This document shows, piece by piece, positions 7,138 to 16,102 of a stretch of DNA of 24,573 nucleotides. The stretch is from the NCBI GenBank assembly GCA_017455385.1, contig JAFTBD010000154.1, forward strand, positions 1-24,573. The letters run 5' to 3'. The notes below the pieces were generated by a model. It saw nothing but the letters and a program-made list of their open reading frames with translations, did no database searches and was not told where the DNA came from. The stretch comes from Clostridia bacterium. GTDB lineage: Bacteria > Bacillota > Clostridia > Christensenellales > CAG-1252. The stretch's first letter is position 1, and each line of letters starts with the position of its first letter. A program made the translations under genes and the position numbers.

Positions 7138-7140
7138 AGA

Positions 7141-7175
7141 AAAAAGGCTTGTTTCGATCGAAACAAGCCTTTTTG
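7141..7175 (-). terminator. Terminator of the large lipoprotein gene
   Basis: AGGCTTGTTTCGA (7145-7157) and its complement to 7170 form a perfect, nearly loopless palindrome flanked by A-runs and T-runs. It can terminate in both directions. On the minus strand it begins about 20 bases after the lipoprotein stop at 7196. On the plus strand it would stop read-through from asnS and the repeats. Confidence 0.88.
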
Positions 7176-7195
7176 TTATCGGTTATCTCTTAGTC

Positions 7196-9916
7196 TCAGA
7201 AGAGTTTGACCAATTGTCTCACGAGGAACTTGGAGACGGGATAGACGATGTCCTGATTCAGGAATTTCATCAATCCGCCGATGAGCTTCGTGCCGATGCA
7301 GTCAGCAGAGCCGGAGGGATCGAAGATCTGACCTGCCGCCTCGCCTGCGAGAGCGGAATCGGAGTACATCTCGAGGTTGTCGGTGTTCCTGCCGCCCCAA
7401 TCGATGGAGAAGTTCTTGTGGGTGACTTCGGTCTCAAGGACGCCGTCCTTCTTGTAGGTCGCGGTGATGGTGCCTTCTTCCGCATCGATAACGAGGTCGA
7501 AGGTGAAGGTCTTGGTGCCGCCCTCGCTGACGTGCTTGTCAGCCTTGACGAGCTTGAAGTAGACCGCGAACTGATCCTCCACGAAAGCGTCGAAGGTGAG
7601 CTCATACACGTCATCCGCATAGGTGAAGGTCAGGTAGAGCTGCTTCTTGTGATCCTCGGTATTGACCTTGAGCTCGATGATGGAAGGATCGGTGATGGTC
7701 TCGGGGATCTTCGCGCCCGGGATATTCCTATTCAGGAAGGCGATGAAGTCTCTGTCGATGAGGTCGCTGATGTCGTCCGCATAGGCATTGAGCTGCTCTG
7801 CGGTGACGCTGAAGGTGAAGCCGCCGTCCTTGATTTGGATATTCTCGTCCTTGATCTTATTGATCAGACCGGAGACCTTATTGTAGTAATCGCCGATGAG
7901 GTCGGTGATGCTCTTCTTTTCCTCACCCGTCTCGGTGTTGCCGCCGGTCAAGTCGGACTCGCCCGCGCTACCGTTCGCCGCGATGGCGCCGCCGCTCATC
8001 TTTCTCGCCTTGTGCTGCTCGAGCAGGTAACGACCGAGCTCACTGTCGATGAGAGCCTTCGCGCTGGGCAGGAGATGCTCCCAACCATTATACCTCTCGG
8101 TCTCGACAACGTAGAAGTAGCCGTACGTAGAATCATAGTTGAAGCCGTTGTACTCTTGCTTATCATCCCAAATGCCGAGCCAGGTCAGGATCTCCCTCAT
8201 AATGCTCTTCGCGAAGGTGGTGATATATGCCTTCTCGCCATCGACAGCGGTGATCTTTCCGTCGCCGTCTACGTCGATCTCATAAGCCGTGCCGCCGGTC
8301 GCGAAGATCTTGGTCTTCTGATCGTAGGTGATCTTGAGGAAGGTGGTGCAGTTAGCGGGATCGAACTCTCTCGCATTGGTCTGCAGGATGGTGAAGGACG
8401 CTTTCGCCTCGCTGGGCTTGAACGGATTGACCTCCGTGACCAAGTGATAACGGAAGGTGGCAAGGAACTCGCTCGGAGCGTCTTCCACGGTCACGTCGCC
8501 CTGGATGTTGAAGTTCGTCGGGCTGAAGTATTCGGCTTCTTCGACAGCCTTCTCGGGGATAACGTCCTCAATGGTCTCGTCTGCGGAGAGAATGAAGTCT
8601 TTCGCATAGAGAGCCACGCTGAAAGCGGGGATGTCGAAGTGCGTCTTGGTCTCATCCTCGCAGAGATAGAAGGTGCACTTCGGGACGTTGATCGCGAGCT
8701 CGAAGTCGGTCAAGCGGCCATCCTCGTCCGCAATGGTGATGATGGTGATGTGTCCGACGATGCCATGCATCGTGGTGAGGTCAAGATCCTTGAAGGGGGT
8801 ATCTTTCACAAACTCTTTGACCGTCGTATTCAGCATGGAGCCGTACGAAGAAAGGGTGGAGAGGAGGGTACCGAAATTGATGTCGATGACGGAGATCGTC
8901 TCCTTGTCCTCGGTGGTCGTCTCATAGGCGTCGATCAAGGTGCCGATGATACCGCTCACCATTTCGGCTGTGCCGGTGTCGAGACCGATGAGCTCGAACA
9001 GGAGGTTCGTGCCGCTATTCGGTCTTGCCGCCTTCGACTTGATGACGTCGCCCTGATCGTCCTTGAACTTCACGCCGATCATATTGAAGAGCTGATTCAG
9101 AATGGCGTTATCGATGTACTTATACGCCATCTCGCCATCCTCATCGAGGTAACCGACATAGATCCTGCAAGCCTCGTCGGTGGCGCCATTCGCGTAATAG
9201 AGACCGCCGAACTTCTTCGCGGTGTCGCCGTTCTTCGCAACGATGGCGAACTCGGTGCCGTTCTCCTCGGAAGCGGTGAGGTCGATATTACCTTTCACGT
9301 CGATGCCGTAATTGCTGTCGCCGAACTCGACGCCGAGGGTGCCCTGCACGCCGAACTTGCCGGTGACGGAATCGGTAACGGTCTTATTCACCATGGCGAA
9401 CGTGGAGTCCAAAATATTATCCAAAACGCCGATCTTGTCCTCGGTGTCCAGGATGTCGTCGAGCTCAACGTCGTCATAAACGCCGTCCTTGAAGGAGCCC
9501 GCCCAACCATTGTACTCCGCCGCTACTCTCTTCGCAGTGAAGGTCTTGGTGATCGTGGTGCCTTTCGGCGTCTTCCAGATAAAATTCACCGTATAGGTCT
9601 CGGTGCTCTTATTGAAAGTGACACCGACCGTCGGAGCGACGCTCTCCATCTTGGACGTCATGATGTAATAAGCGACGTCGCTTTCCAGCCTCATCTTGAG
9701 CTTGTCGGAAAGGTCGACCACCGTGTCCGAACGGTTGTCTTGCATCCATTTCTGAATGTCCGCATCGATAAGCGCGGCCTTCTCCGCGATAACCGAATCG
9801 GCGACCTCAGAATCCCCGCCCGTCGTCTCGTTGTTCTTATTTCCGCAAGAAACGAAGGTAAGAACGAGCGCTACGCAGAGCAGTATGGCAATGAGTAAGC
9901 CAAACTTTTTCTTCAT
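7196..9916 (-). CDS. Large lipoprotein of unknown function (906 aa)
   Basis: The N-terminus MKKKFGLLIAILLCVALVL is followed by a lipobox ending in VSC, then GNKNNETTGG. This is a lipoprotein signal with a flexible linker, so the protein should be anchored outside the membrane. The remainder has no membrane span and is rich in alternating beta-type segments and acidic residues. Residues 548-559 (DVDGDGKITAVD) have the spacing of a calcium-binding EF-hand/dockerin loop (Asp1, Asp3, Asp5, Gly6, Ile8, Asp12). I do not recognise the overall family. The start is well supported by GGAGGT (complement of 9923-9928) and a consensus promoter; it is monocistronic with a strong terminator. The divergent neighbour is the gerA operon, but nothing shows that the two are linked. 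A long antisense frame covers it but has no start signals and is regarded as a shadow. Confidence 0.85.
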   Translation of the reverse strand: MKKKFGLLIAILLCVALVLTFVSCGNKNNETTGGDSEVADSVIAEKAALIDADIQKWMQDNRSDTVVDLSDKLKMRLESDVAYYIMTSKMESVAPTVGVTFNKSTETYTVNFIWKTPKGTTITKTFTAKRVAAEYNGWAGSFKDGVYDDVELDDILDTEDKIGVLDNILDSTFAMVNKTVTDSVTGKFGVQGTLGVEFGDSNYGIDVKGNIDLTASEENGTEFAIVAKNGDTAKKFGGLYYANGATDEACRIYVGYLDEDGEMAYKYIDNAILNQLFNMIGVKFKDDQGDVIKSKAARPNSGTNLLFELIGLDTGTAEMVSGIIGTLIDAYETTTEDKETISVIDINFGTLLSTLSSYGSMLNTTVKEFVKDTPFKDLDLTTMHGIVGHITIITIADEDGRLTDFELAINVPKCTFYLCEDETKTHFDIPAFSVALYAKDFILSADETIEDVIPEKAVEEAEYFSPTNFNIQGDVTVEDAPSEFLATFRYHLVTEVNPFKPSEAKASFTILQTNAREFDPANCTTFLKITYDQKTKIFATGGTAYEIDVDGDGKITAVDGEKAYITTFAKSIMREILTWLGIWDDKQEYNGFNYDSTYGYFYVVETERYNGWEHLLPSAKALIDSELGRYLLEQHKARKMSGGAIAANGSAGESDLTGGNTETGEEKKSITDLIGDYYNKVSGLINKIKDENIQIKDGGFTFSVTAEQLNAYADDISDLIDRDFIAFLNRNIPGAKIPETITDPSIIELKVNTEDHKKQLYLTFTYADDVYELTFDAFVEDQFAVYFKLVKADKHVSEGGTKTFTFDLVIDAEEGTITATYKKDGVLETEVTHKNFSIDWGGRNTDNLEMYSDSALAGEAAGQIFDPSGSADCIGTKLIGGLMKFLNQDIVYPVSKFLVRQLVKLF

Positions 9917-9948
9917 ACAAATACCTCCAAAAAAAGATTTGTATAACT

Positions 9949-9977
9949 ATCTTATCACACGCGCGTGCGCTTGTCAA
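9949..9977 (-). promoter_or_regulatory. Consensus sigma-A promoter with palindromic spacer (lipoprotein gene)
   Basis: TTGACA (9977-9972) and TAAGAT (9954-9949) are separated by 17 bp on the minus strand, close to perfect. The spacer contains the 10-bp palindrome CACGCGCGTG (9958-9967), which is a plausible operator position. Expression in growing cells under a repressor would fit, but that is inference. Confidence 0.82.
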
Positions 9978-10076
9978 TATGAAAAGCACCATTCCGCATT
10001 GTCAATTCTTAGGAAATGCACGGCTGTTTCCGCGATAAAAAATGATAAAATTTTTCTCTTTTTATATACTACGACT

Positions 10077-11504
10077 ATGACTTTATCCCGCATACGAACG
10101 ACTCTCCGCACGGCATTCGGAGAGAGCAGCGACCTATCCGTTTTCGAGGGCAAGGTGGGAGACCGGAAGTGTCTCTACGCGGCTTTCGAGGCGATGATCG
10201 ACAAAGAATTATTGGAAAGCAGCGTCATACGCCCCCTTGCGGAGAAGGGCGTCCGAGAGGTCATCGGAAACACATATTCCCCTGCCCCCGTTCGAAGGAT
10301 CAAGAAGGCAGCGGAAGCCGTCCCCGAGATCGCTTCGGGCGCCACCGCCCTCTTCGTCGAAGGAGAGGCGGGCGGATACATTTTCTCTGTCAAGAAGTGG
10401 GAGCGACGCTCGGTCAGCGAACCACCGACGAGCAGCGTGCTCAAGGGACCGCGCGAAGGATTCACCGAGGATATCACCGTGAATACTTCCCTCTTGCGCA
10501 GGCGTCTCAAAGATCCCCACCTCGTCATCCGAGAGCGCAAGATCGGACGGCATACTTCGACCGCCGTCGCGGTGTGCTATCTCTCGAACGTGGCGGCGAA
10601 AGAAACGGTGGATCTCGTGAACGAGCGACTCGACAAGATCGACATCGACGGCATCATCGACAGCTCCTACGTAACGAAATTCATCGAGGACTCTCCCACC
10701 TCTCTCTTCCCGCAGGTGGGCGCTCTCGAAAAGCCGGACGTCGTGGCGGCGAAGCTCCTCGAAGGACGGGTGGCGATCCTCGTGGACGGCAGTCCCATCG
10801 TGCTGACCGTGCCGCATATCCTTCTCGAGAGTTTCCAAGACAGCCAAGATTATTTCAAGCGCAATTCGCGGGTGACCGTGACGCGGTTCCTTCGGCTCTT
10901 CGGCGCCCTCATCGCACTCTTTCTCCCCGCGGTATTCGTGGCGGTGCAAGAATTCCAGTATCAGGTGCTCCCGCTGAAATTTCTCATCACGATACTCAAT
11001 AGCACCAACGGCACCCCCCTCTCGCCGACTCTCGAGATGGTGCTCGTGCTCATCATCTTCGACATCTTGAACGAAGCCAGCGTGCGAATGCCGCGCTACG
11101 TCGGCATGGCGCTCTCCATCGTCGGCGCCATCGTGCTCGGCGAAACGGCGGTCAGCGCGGGGCTCCTCTCTTCCCCCGCCGTACTGGTGACGGCGCTCTC
11201 CTCCATCGGGCTCTATCTCGTCCCCGACGACGTGGGGACATACAGCCTCCTAAGGCTCGTATTCGTGGCGACAGCCGCCCTCCTCGGCGTGCTCGGCATC
11301 CTCTTCGCGGCGACCCTTCTCGTTCGTCACCTCGTCACCCTCAGAAGCTTCGGTTCCAACTACACCGCCCCTTACGCGCCCCTCGTGAAAGCCGACCTCA
11401 AAGACGGCTTCGTCAAGCGGGAGATCACCGATATGGTCACTCGCCCCGAGAGCATCGCGAACGCGAATCCCACCCGACTCAAAAAGGAGAACGGCGATGA
11501 CTGA
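10077..11504 (+). CDS. gerAA: Spore germination protein, GerAA family
   Basis: This 475-residue subunit of a nutrient germinant receptor sits in the inner spore membrane. A hydrophilic N-terminal domain of about 270 residues is followed by several membrane spans. The family segment EASVRMPRYVGMALSIVGA is followed by VLGETAVSAGLLSSPAVLVTAL. The C-terminal tail is LRSFGSNYTAPYAPLVKADL, close to the usual SFGxPYLxPxxPL motif. ATG 10077 gives a natural N-terminus but has no visible Shine-Dalgarno sequence. TATACTA lies at 10065-10071, so the mRNA could be very short-leadered. GerA operons are read by sigma-G in Bacillus; the -35 match here is not convincing. It overlaps gerAB by 8 bases. The A-B-C gene order makes the assignment firm. 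Confidence 0.93.
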   Translation: MTLSRIRTTLRTAFGESSDLSVFEGKVGDRKCLYAAFEAMIDKELLESSVIRPLAEKGVREVIGNTYSPAPVRRIKKAAEAVPEIASGATALFVEGEAGGYIFSVKKWERRSVSEPPTSSVLKGPREGFTEDITVNTSLLRRRLKDPHLVIRERKIGRHTSTAVAVCYLSNVAAKETVDLVNERLDKIDIDGIIDSSYVTKFIEDSPTSLFPQVGALEKPDVVAAKLLEGRVAILVDGSPIVLTVPHILLESFQDSQDYFKRNSRVTVTRFLRLFGALIALFLPAVFVAVQEFQYQVLPLKFLITILNSTNGTPLSPTLEMVLVLIIFDILNEASVRMPRYVGMALSIVGAIVLGETAVSAGLLSSPAVLVTALSSIGLYLVPDDVGTYSLLRLVFVATAALLGVLGILFAATLLVRHLVTLRSFGSNYTAPYAPLVKADLKDGFVKREITDMVTRPESIANANPTRLKKENGDD

Positions 11505-12633
11505 CGTGCAAGGCATCCAACTCGAACAGTCGCGGAAAGTGTCCTTCTCGCAGTACGCGCTCATCACGGTAGTGCTCTTTCTCGCGACAAAAGCCTGCAC
11601 CCTCCCCTCCGTCCTCGCGGAAGCGGCGGGCGCGAAAGCGGTGTGGGTGGTCTTGATCCTCTTCGCGGCGGAATGCCTACTCCTTTATTTCGCCACCAAA
11701 ACGGCGCGGGCAGGCGGATTATTCGCTCTCGACCTGCCCCGCGGCGTCAAGGTAGCGGCGGGCGGCGTCCTGCTCCTTTATTTCGCCTTGAAACTCGCGG
11801 CTTTCACGCGGGAAGTGTCCACCTATTTCGCCCTCTCCCTCTTCGAGAACGTGCCCGTCCTGCCCATATCGGTCATTCTCCTCGTCTTCACCTGCCTCTT
11901 CGTTTGCGGCGGGTACGCCTCGCTCGGACGGGTGCTCGAGATCTTCGTGTGGCTCTTCGTCTTCGTATTCCTTTTCGTCATCATCTTCACGCGAACGGAA
12001 GGCGACCTTTTCAACGCGCTCGCCATCTTGAACGCCGACACAGAAGGAATGGGACGGGGGATATTCCGCGCCCTCGGATGGTTCGGCGATACCGCCGTCG
12101 TCGCACTCATAGACCTTCGCGGAACGGAAGAAACGAAAAGGAAACGCAAGGCGGGCGAAAAAGCGAGTGGAAAAGGCAAGATCCTCGCTGCCGCTGTCGG
12201 GGTGTCCTGTCTGCTCCTCGTCGTTTTCTACGCCGTCTTCACGTCGGTCTACGGCGAGGCGGCGCGCATGACCGATTATGCCTTCATCAAGCTCTCCGCC
12301 TTTCGCGCGAATACCGACGAGCTCGGCTCCGCGGACTGGCCGATGATCACGCTGTGGTCCGTGCTGTCTTTCGTCTATCTCGGGCTCATCCTCCTCGCGG
12401 GCAAGGAATGCGCCGTGGGGATCTTCGAAAAGACGGGGCGCAAGGCGGGCAAAGCGGCTTTCGCGATCCTTTCCCTCTTCGCGCTCGTACTCTCCGTCCT
12501 CGTCTCGGACGAAGCCGCCGCCCACGAGACCTTTATGACGAGAGTGATGAGCGTCGCCACCATCGTCGCGGGGGCGGTGACCGTATCGCTCGGCGGCGCG
12601 GCGCTCTATACAAGCAAGGTGAAATATGAATGA
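11497..12633 (+). CDS. gerAB: Spore germination permease, GerAB family
   Basis: This 378-residue polytopic protein of the amino acid-polyamine-organocation superfamily is the subunit thought to bind the germinant in GerA-type receptors. Hydrophobic spans are visible from residue 17 (FSQYALITVVLFLATKA) to the C-terminus, about ten in all. The loop after span 6 is basic and lysine-rich (KRKRKAGEKASGKGK), as expected for a cytoplasmic segment. AAAAGGAGA lies 7 bases upstream of ATG 11497. The gene overlaps gerAA at its start and gerAC at its end by 8 bases each, so the receptor subunits are translationally coupled. The length is close to the usual 360-370 residues. Ligand specificity cannot be read from sequence. 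Confidence 0.92.
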   Translation: MTDVQGIQLEQSRKVSFSQYALITVVLFLATKACTLPSVLAEAAGAKAVWVVLILFAAECLLLYFATKTARAGGLFALDLPRGVKVAAGGVLLLYFALKLAAFTREVSTYFALSLFENVPVLPISVILLVFTCLFVCGGYASLGRVLEIFVWLFVFVFLFVIIFTRTEGDLFNALAILNADTEGMGRGIFRALGWFGDTAVVALIDLRGTEETKRKRKAGEKASGKGKILAAAVGVSCLLLVVFYAVFTSVYGEAARMTDYAFIKLSAFRANTDELGSADWPMITLWSVLSFVYLGLILLAGKECAVGIFEKTGRKAGKAAFAILSLFALVLSVLVSDEAAAHETFMTRVMSVATIVAGAVTVSLGGAALYTSKVKYE

Positions 12634-13732
12634 CAGAACGAAAAAGATCATCTCCGTCCTCTTGATCGTCATCGTGTGTACTCTCGTCGGGAACCTCATC
12701 GTGACCCAGCCCATCCTGAATCGCGGCATCGTCATCGGCATGGGGGTGGACAAGACGGAAAACGGCGAGACCGAGGTCACGGTGCAGATAGCCGTTGCGG
12801 GCGAGAGTTCGGCGCCCGGCGCGCCCAACCGCTACGCCCTCGTGAGCGGCAAAGGCGAGACTCTTCTCTCCGCGATGGACGAGATCGGACGCATCACGGC
12901 GTATAAGCCCGCCTATTTCCATTGCCACATGCTCCTTTTCGGCGAGAAACTGGTGGAGACCGGCATCCTCGAAACGGCGAAACAGCTCTTCATCGAGGAC
13001 TCGGTGATGGACGACGTGGCGGTGATGGCGGTCAAGGGCACGGCGAAAGAGACCCTCGAACGCAGCGTATCTATGCAGGGGGCGTCGTCCGTGTACCTGC
13101 AACAGCTGAATAAGATCAACAGCACCGTGGGCGGGCACCCCGCCGCCACTTTGAAGAACCTCGTTTCCCACTTCGAGACGTCGGGCTACACCCCTTATCT
13201 CCCGTGGGTGGAGGCTATCCCCGTGCCGAAAGCCGTGGGCGGCGCAGATACGGGCGGCGATGAACAAAACTACGTCTTCGACTGTTCCAAGACCGTGCTA
13301 TTTCACGAAGACGGGACGGGGATCGTCGCGGAGAAGGAAGTGACGGAAGCCCTCGTCCTCACCACCGCGAAAGGCGGGATGCTCCTCTCCGTCAATACGG
13401 AGGACGGCACGTTGGACGTGAACGTCAAGCGCATCCTTCGCTACTGGCATATCGAGGAGGACGGCACGGTGACCTACCGCGCGGTGCATTTCGTATCCGT
13501 CATCGCGGAGAACGTCACGGAGGATATGACGGAGGTGTCGGACGACTACGTGACGAAGCACGTGGCGGCGCATATTCGAGAGACCATCGAGAAAAGTTAC
13601 GGCGAGACCCTCGCGCAGGAGGTGGACGCTCTCTCCTTGGACGGCAAGTATCACAAAAAGTACGGCGATAAAAAAGAGCCGAAGGCTCTCCGCCTCCGAC
13701 TCGACGTCACGGTGAAACGCAGCGACGCTTGA
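12626..13732 (+). CDS. gerAC: Spore germination protein, GerAC family, atypical N-terminus
   Basis: This 368-residue third subunit of the receptor is expected on the outer face of the inner spore membrane. Residues from about 33 (NRGIVIGMGVDKTENGE) and the segment AYFHCHMLLFGEKL match Ger(x)C N- and C-terminal domains. Family members are normally lipoproteins with a lipobox followed by CW. Here the only N-terminal cysteine (Cys18) is preceded by V-I-V, which is not an acceptable lipobox, and it lies inside the hydrophobic stretch (residues 8-27). The protein is probably anchored by an uncleaved transmembrane helix instead. AAGGTG precedes ATG 12626. The stop TGA (13730-13732) abuts the stop of the convergent P-type ATPase gene without any intervening base. 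Confidence 0.9.
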   Translation: MNDRTKKIISVLLIVIVCTLVGNLIVTQPILNRGIVIGMGVDKTENGETEVTVQIAVAGESSAPGAPNRYALVSGKGETLLSAMDEIGRITAYKPAYFHCHMLLFGEKLVETGILETAKQLFIEDSVMDDVAVMAVKGTAKETLERSVSMQGASSVYLQQLNKINSTVGGHPAATLKNLVSHFETSGYTPYLPWVEAIPVPKAVGGADTGGDEQNYVFDCSKTVLFHEDGTGIVAEKEVTEALVLTTAKGGMLLSVNTEDGTLDVNVKRILRYWHIEEDGTVTYRAVHFVSVIAENVTEDMTEVSDDYVTKHVAAHIRETIEKSYGETLAQEVDALSLDGKYHKKYGDKKEPKALRLRLDVTVKRSDA

Positions 13733-16093
13733 TCACACGAGATCGAGTTTCTCCAATATCTTGGGTTTGCCGCGGGCGGCGAGCTTCCGCTCGAGGAAAA
13801 TGAAGAGGACGAAGATGCCTGCTCCGCACCCCGCGAGGGCGAGAAGGACATAGATCATCTTGAGGGTGATATCCCCTATTTTCATCATCTCGAACATCCC
13901 CGGCAGGATGAGCCAACCGAGCATATAGACGGCGAGCATCGAGAAGAAGATGACGGCGTGTTTGACGTCCATCGGGAGACAGACGCGGAAAAGCACCATA
14001 AAGGACGCGAGCGCCACCATCAGGACGCAGAGCATATCCGCCTCCGCCGAGGTGAGCGGCAAGAACTTGGAAACGATCTGTATCGCGAGGATGCCCACGA
14101 CGATGGTAAGCGCCCCGGGCAAGGCTTTTCGCAGGGCGTTATAGATGAAGCTCCCCTCCGCTCTCTCCTTATTCGGTTCCAAAGCGAGCAGGAAGGACGG
14201 AATGCCCGTCGCCGTCGCGCCGACGAGGGTCAGATGGGCGGGCTCGAAAGGATAATCCCCGATGAAGAGGAAAATAATGGCGAGCATCGTGGCGTAGATG
14301 GTCTTGACGAGATAGAGGGACGCCGAGCGTTGCAGGTTATTGATGGAACGCCGGCCCTCCATCACCACTTTCGGCATCGAGGCGAAATTCGAGTCCAAGA
14401 GCACCAAGGATGCGACGCTCTTCGCCACGTCGCTGCCCGACGCCATCGCGACGCTGCAATCCGCTTCTTTGAGGGCGAGGACGTCATTGACGCCGTCCCC
14501 CGTCATCGCGACGGTGTGCCCCTGCTTCTTCAGCGTGCGGATGATGGCGAGCTTCTGCTCCGGCTTCACCCTGCCGAAGATAACGTATTTCGAGATCATC
14601 TCCTCGATGTCCACGTCGTCCCCCCACGTGGAGGCGTCCACGTAACGCTCTGCACCCGCGAGCCCCGCCTTCTTGGCGATGGCGGACACGGTGACGGGAT
14701 TGTCGCCCGAAATGACGCGGATGTCCACCCCCTGCTCCGCGAAATATGCGAGAGTGGCGGGGGCTTCTTCCCTTATTTTGTCTTCGATGAGGACGTATCC
14801 GAGTATCTCGACCTCCGCGAGTTTATAGTCTTCGATAGGCGCGGTGCGGGCGACTGCGATGACGCGCTTGCCTTCCCGCTGGTAGGTCTCGCACTTCTCT
14901 TTATAAAGTTCCGCTTGCTCGGGCGCGATGAATTCCGGTGCGCCCATCACGTACCCGACGCCCGCGACGTTCACGCCGCTCCATTTGCGGTCGGACGAGA
15001 ACGGGAAAAGATCGGTCGCATCCCCCGCCGCCTCACGCTCCGCGACGTACGCCTTGACGGCTTCATAGGTGGGATTGTTATCGGGAAGAGCGCGAACAAT
15101 ATCGGTGAGAGCGGAGAGGATATCCTCCGTCTCCCCCTTCTCGGTGACGACGTCGGTCACGATCATCGTCCCCTCGGTGATGGTGCCCGTCTTGTCGAGG
15201 CAGAGGACGTCCACGCGCGCAAGCGTCTCGATGCTGTAAAGGTCTTGCGACAGCGTCTTGTAGGTGGAGAGACGCACGACGCCCACCGCGAAAACGGTGG
15301 TGGACAGCGCGATGAGACCCTGCGGGATCATGGACACCACGCTCCCCGCCATCTTCAGCACCGCCGATTCGATGGGATTATGCACGACGAGATATTGTTT
15401 CAATAGGAGCGCGACGCCGAGCGGCACGACGATGATGCTCATCAGGCGAATGATAGAGCGCAGAGCGCGCATGATCTCGGAATTGGTCTTCTTGATGTAT
15501 CGGGCGCCCGAGGCGATCTTCGCCGCGTAATTCTCCGCACCGACGTGAACGACTCGCGCGGCGCACCTGCCGCTGACGATGAAACTGCCGCTAAGTAGGT
15601 CGTCGCCCACTCTCTTCACGATGGGGTCGGACTCGCCCGTGATCATACTCTCATTGACCTCGACCTCGCCCTCCGTGACCACCGCGTCGGAGCAGACCTG
15701 CCTGCCCGCCTCGAGGAGCATCACATCATCGAGGACGATCTCCTCCACGGTGATGGTGACTTCCGCGCCGTCACGCACGACGTTCACTTTGGGTGCGGAG
15801 ATCAGGGACAATTTCTCGATGGTCTTTTTCGCTTTGATCTCTTGGAAAATACCGACGAACAGATTAAAAAAAACGATACCCATAAAGAGGGTATTATTCC
15901 ATCTCGCGCCCTTACTCATCACGAGGATGAGGACTGCGAGCACGAGGTTCAACCCGTTAAAGAGGGTGAAGACGTTATCGAAAACGATCCTGCGGACGCT
16001 CTTGGTCTGCAAGTCCTGTTTCCCGTTGACCTTGCCTTGATCGACGCGCTCTTTCACCTCTGCCGAGGTCAATCCGCGGATAGTCGGCTCCAT
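13733..16093 (-). CDS. CtpE-like P-type cation ATPase
   Basis: This 786-residue P-type ATPase has the actuator motif TGESDP, phosphorylation site DKTGT with Asp300, and hinge motif TGDGVND (residues 531-537). Two membrane spans precede the actuator domain, two lie between it and Asp300, and about six follow. Overall sequence, including the start GLTSAEVKERVDQGKVNGKQ and SGSFIVSG, resembles mycobacterial CtpE, a calcium-uptake ATPase. That suggests cation (perhaps Ca2+) transport across the membrane. The fourth-span motif reads MIPQGL, with Gln where Ca-ATPases have the ion-binding Glu of PEGL, so the substrate is uncertain. GGGGAAG lies just before ATG 16093, overlapping the end of rlmB, so it is likely cotranscribed with mrnC and rlmB. 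No terminator is visible after its stop. Confidence 0.88.
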   Translation of the reverse strand: MEPTIRGLTSAEVKERVDQGKVNGKQDLQTKSVRRIVFDNVFTLFNGLNLVLAVLILVMSKGARWNNTLFMGIVFFNLFVGIFQEIKAKKTIEKLSLISAPKVNVVRDGAEVTITVEEIVLDDVMLLEAGRQVCSDAVVTEGEVEVNESMITGESDPIVKRVGDDLLSGSFIVSGRCAARVVHVGAENYAAKIASGARYIKKTNSEIMRALRSIIRLMSIIVVPLGVALLLKQYLVVHNPIESAVLKMAGSVVSMIPQGLIALSTTVFAVGVVRLSTYKTLSQDLYSIETLARVDVLCLDKTGTITEGTMIVTDVVTEKGETEDILSALTDIVRALPDNNPTYEAVKAYVAEREAAGDATDLFPFSSDRKWSGVNVAGVGYVMGAPEFIAPEQAELYKEKCETYQREGKRVIAVARTAPIEDYKLAEVEILGYVLIEDKIREEAPATLAYFAEQGVDIRVISGDNPVTVSAIAKKAGLAGAERYVDASTWGDDVDIEEMISKYVIFGRVKPEQKLAIIRTLKKQGHTVAMTGDGVNDVLALKEADCSVAMASGSDVAKSVASLVLLDSNFASMPKVVMEGRRSINNLQRSASLYLVKTIYATMLAIIFLFIGDYPFEPAHLTLVGATATGIPSFLLALEPNKERAEGSFIYNALRKALPGALTIVVGILAIQIVSKFLPLTSAEADMLCVLMVALASFMVLFRVCLPMDVKHAVIFFSMLAVYMLGWLILPGMFEMMKIGDITLKMIYVLLALAGCGAGIFVLFIFLERKLAARGKPKILEKLDLV

Positions 16094-16102
16094 TCTTCCC
16101 CT

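Noticed and set aside
7091..9898. A 935-codon open frame on the plus strand opposite the large lipoprotein
   Set aside because: It has no ribosome site, begins inside a repeat array and crosses the terminator at 7141-7175. Its product is a repetitive D/E/V/R/L-rich string typical of an antisense shadow in GC-biased DNA. The minus-strand gene has promoter, ribosome site, lipobox and terminator.
10031..10071. Sigma-G promoter for the gerA operon
   Set aside because: TATACTA at 10065-10071 resembles a sigma-G -10 box, but no matching -35 element is found at the right distance and the leader would be almost absent.
13958..15406. 482-codon plus-strand frame opposite the P-type ATPase
   Set aside because: It is antisense to the DKTGT and TGDGVND motifs and its composition (H/R/D-rich) is that of a shadow frame.
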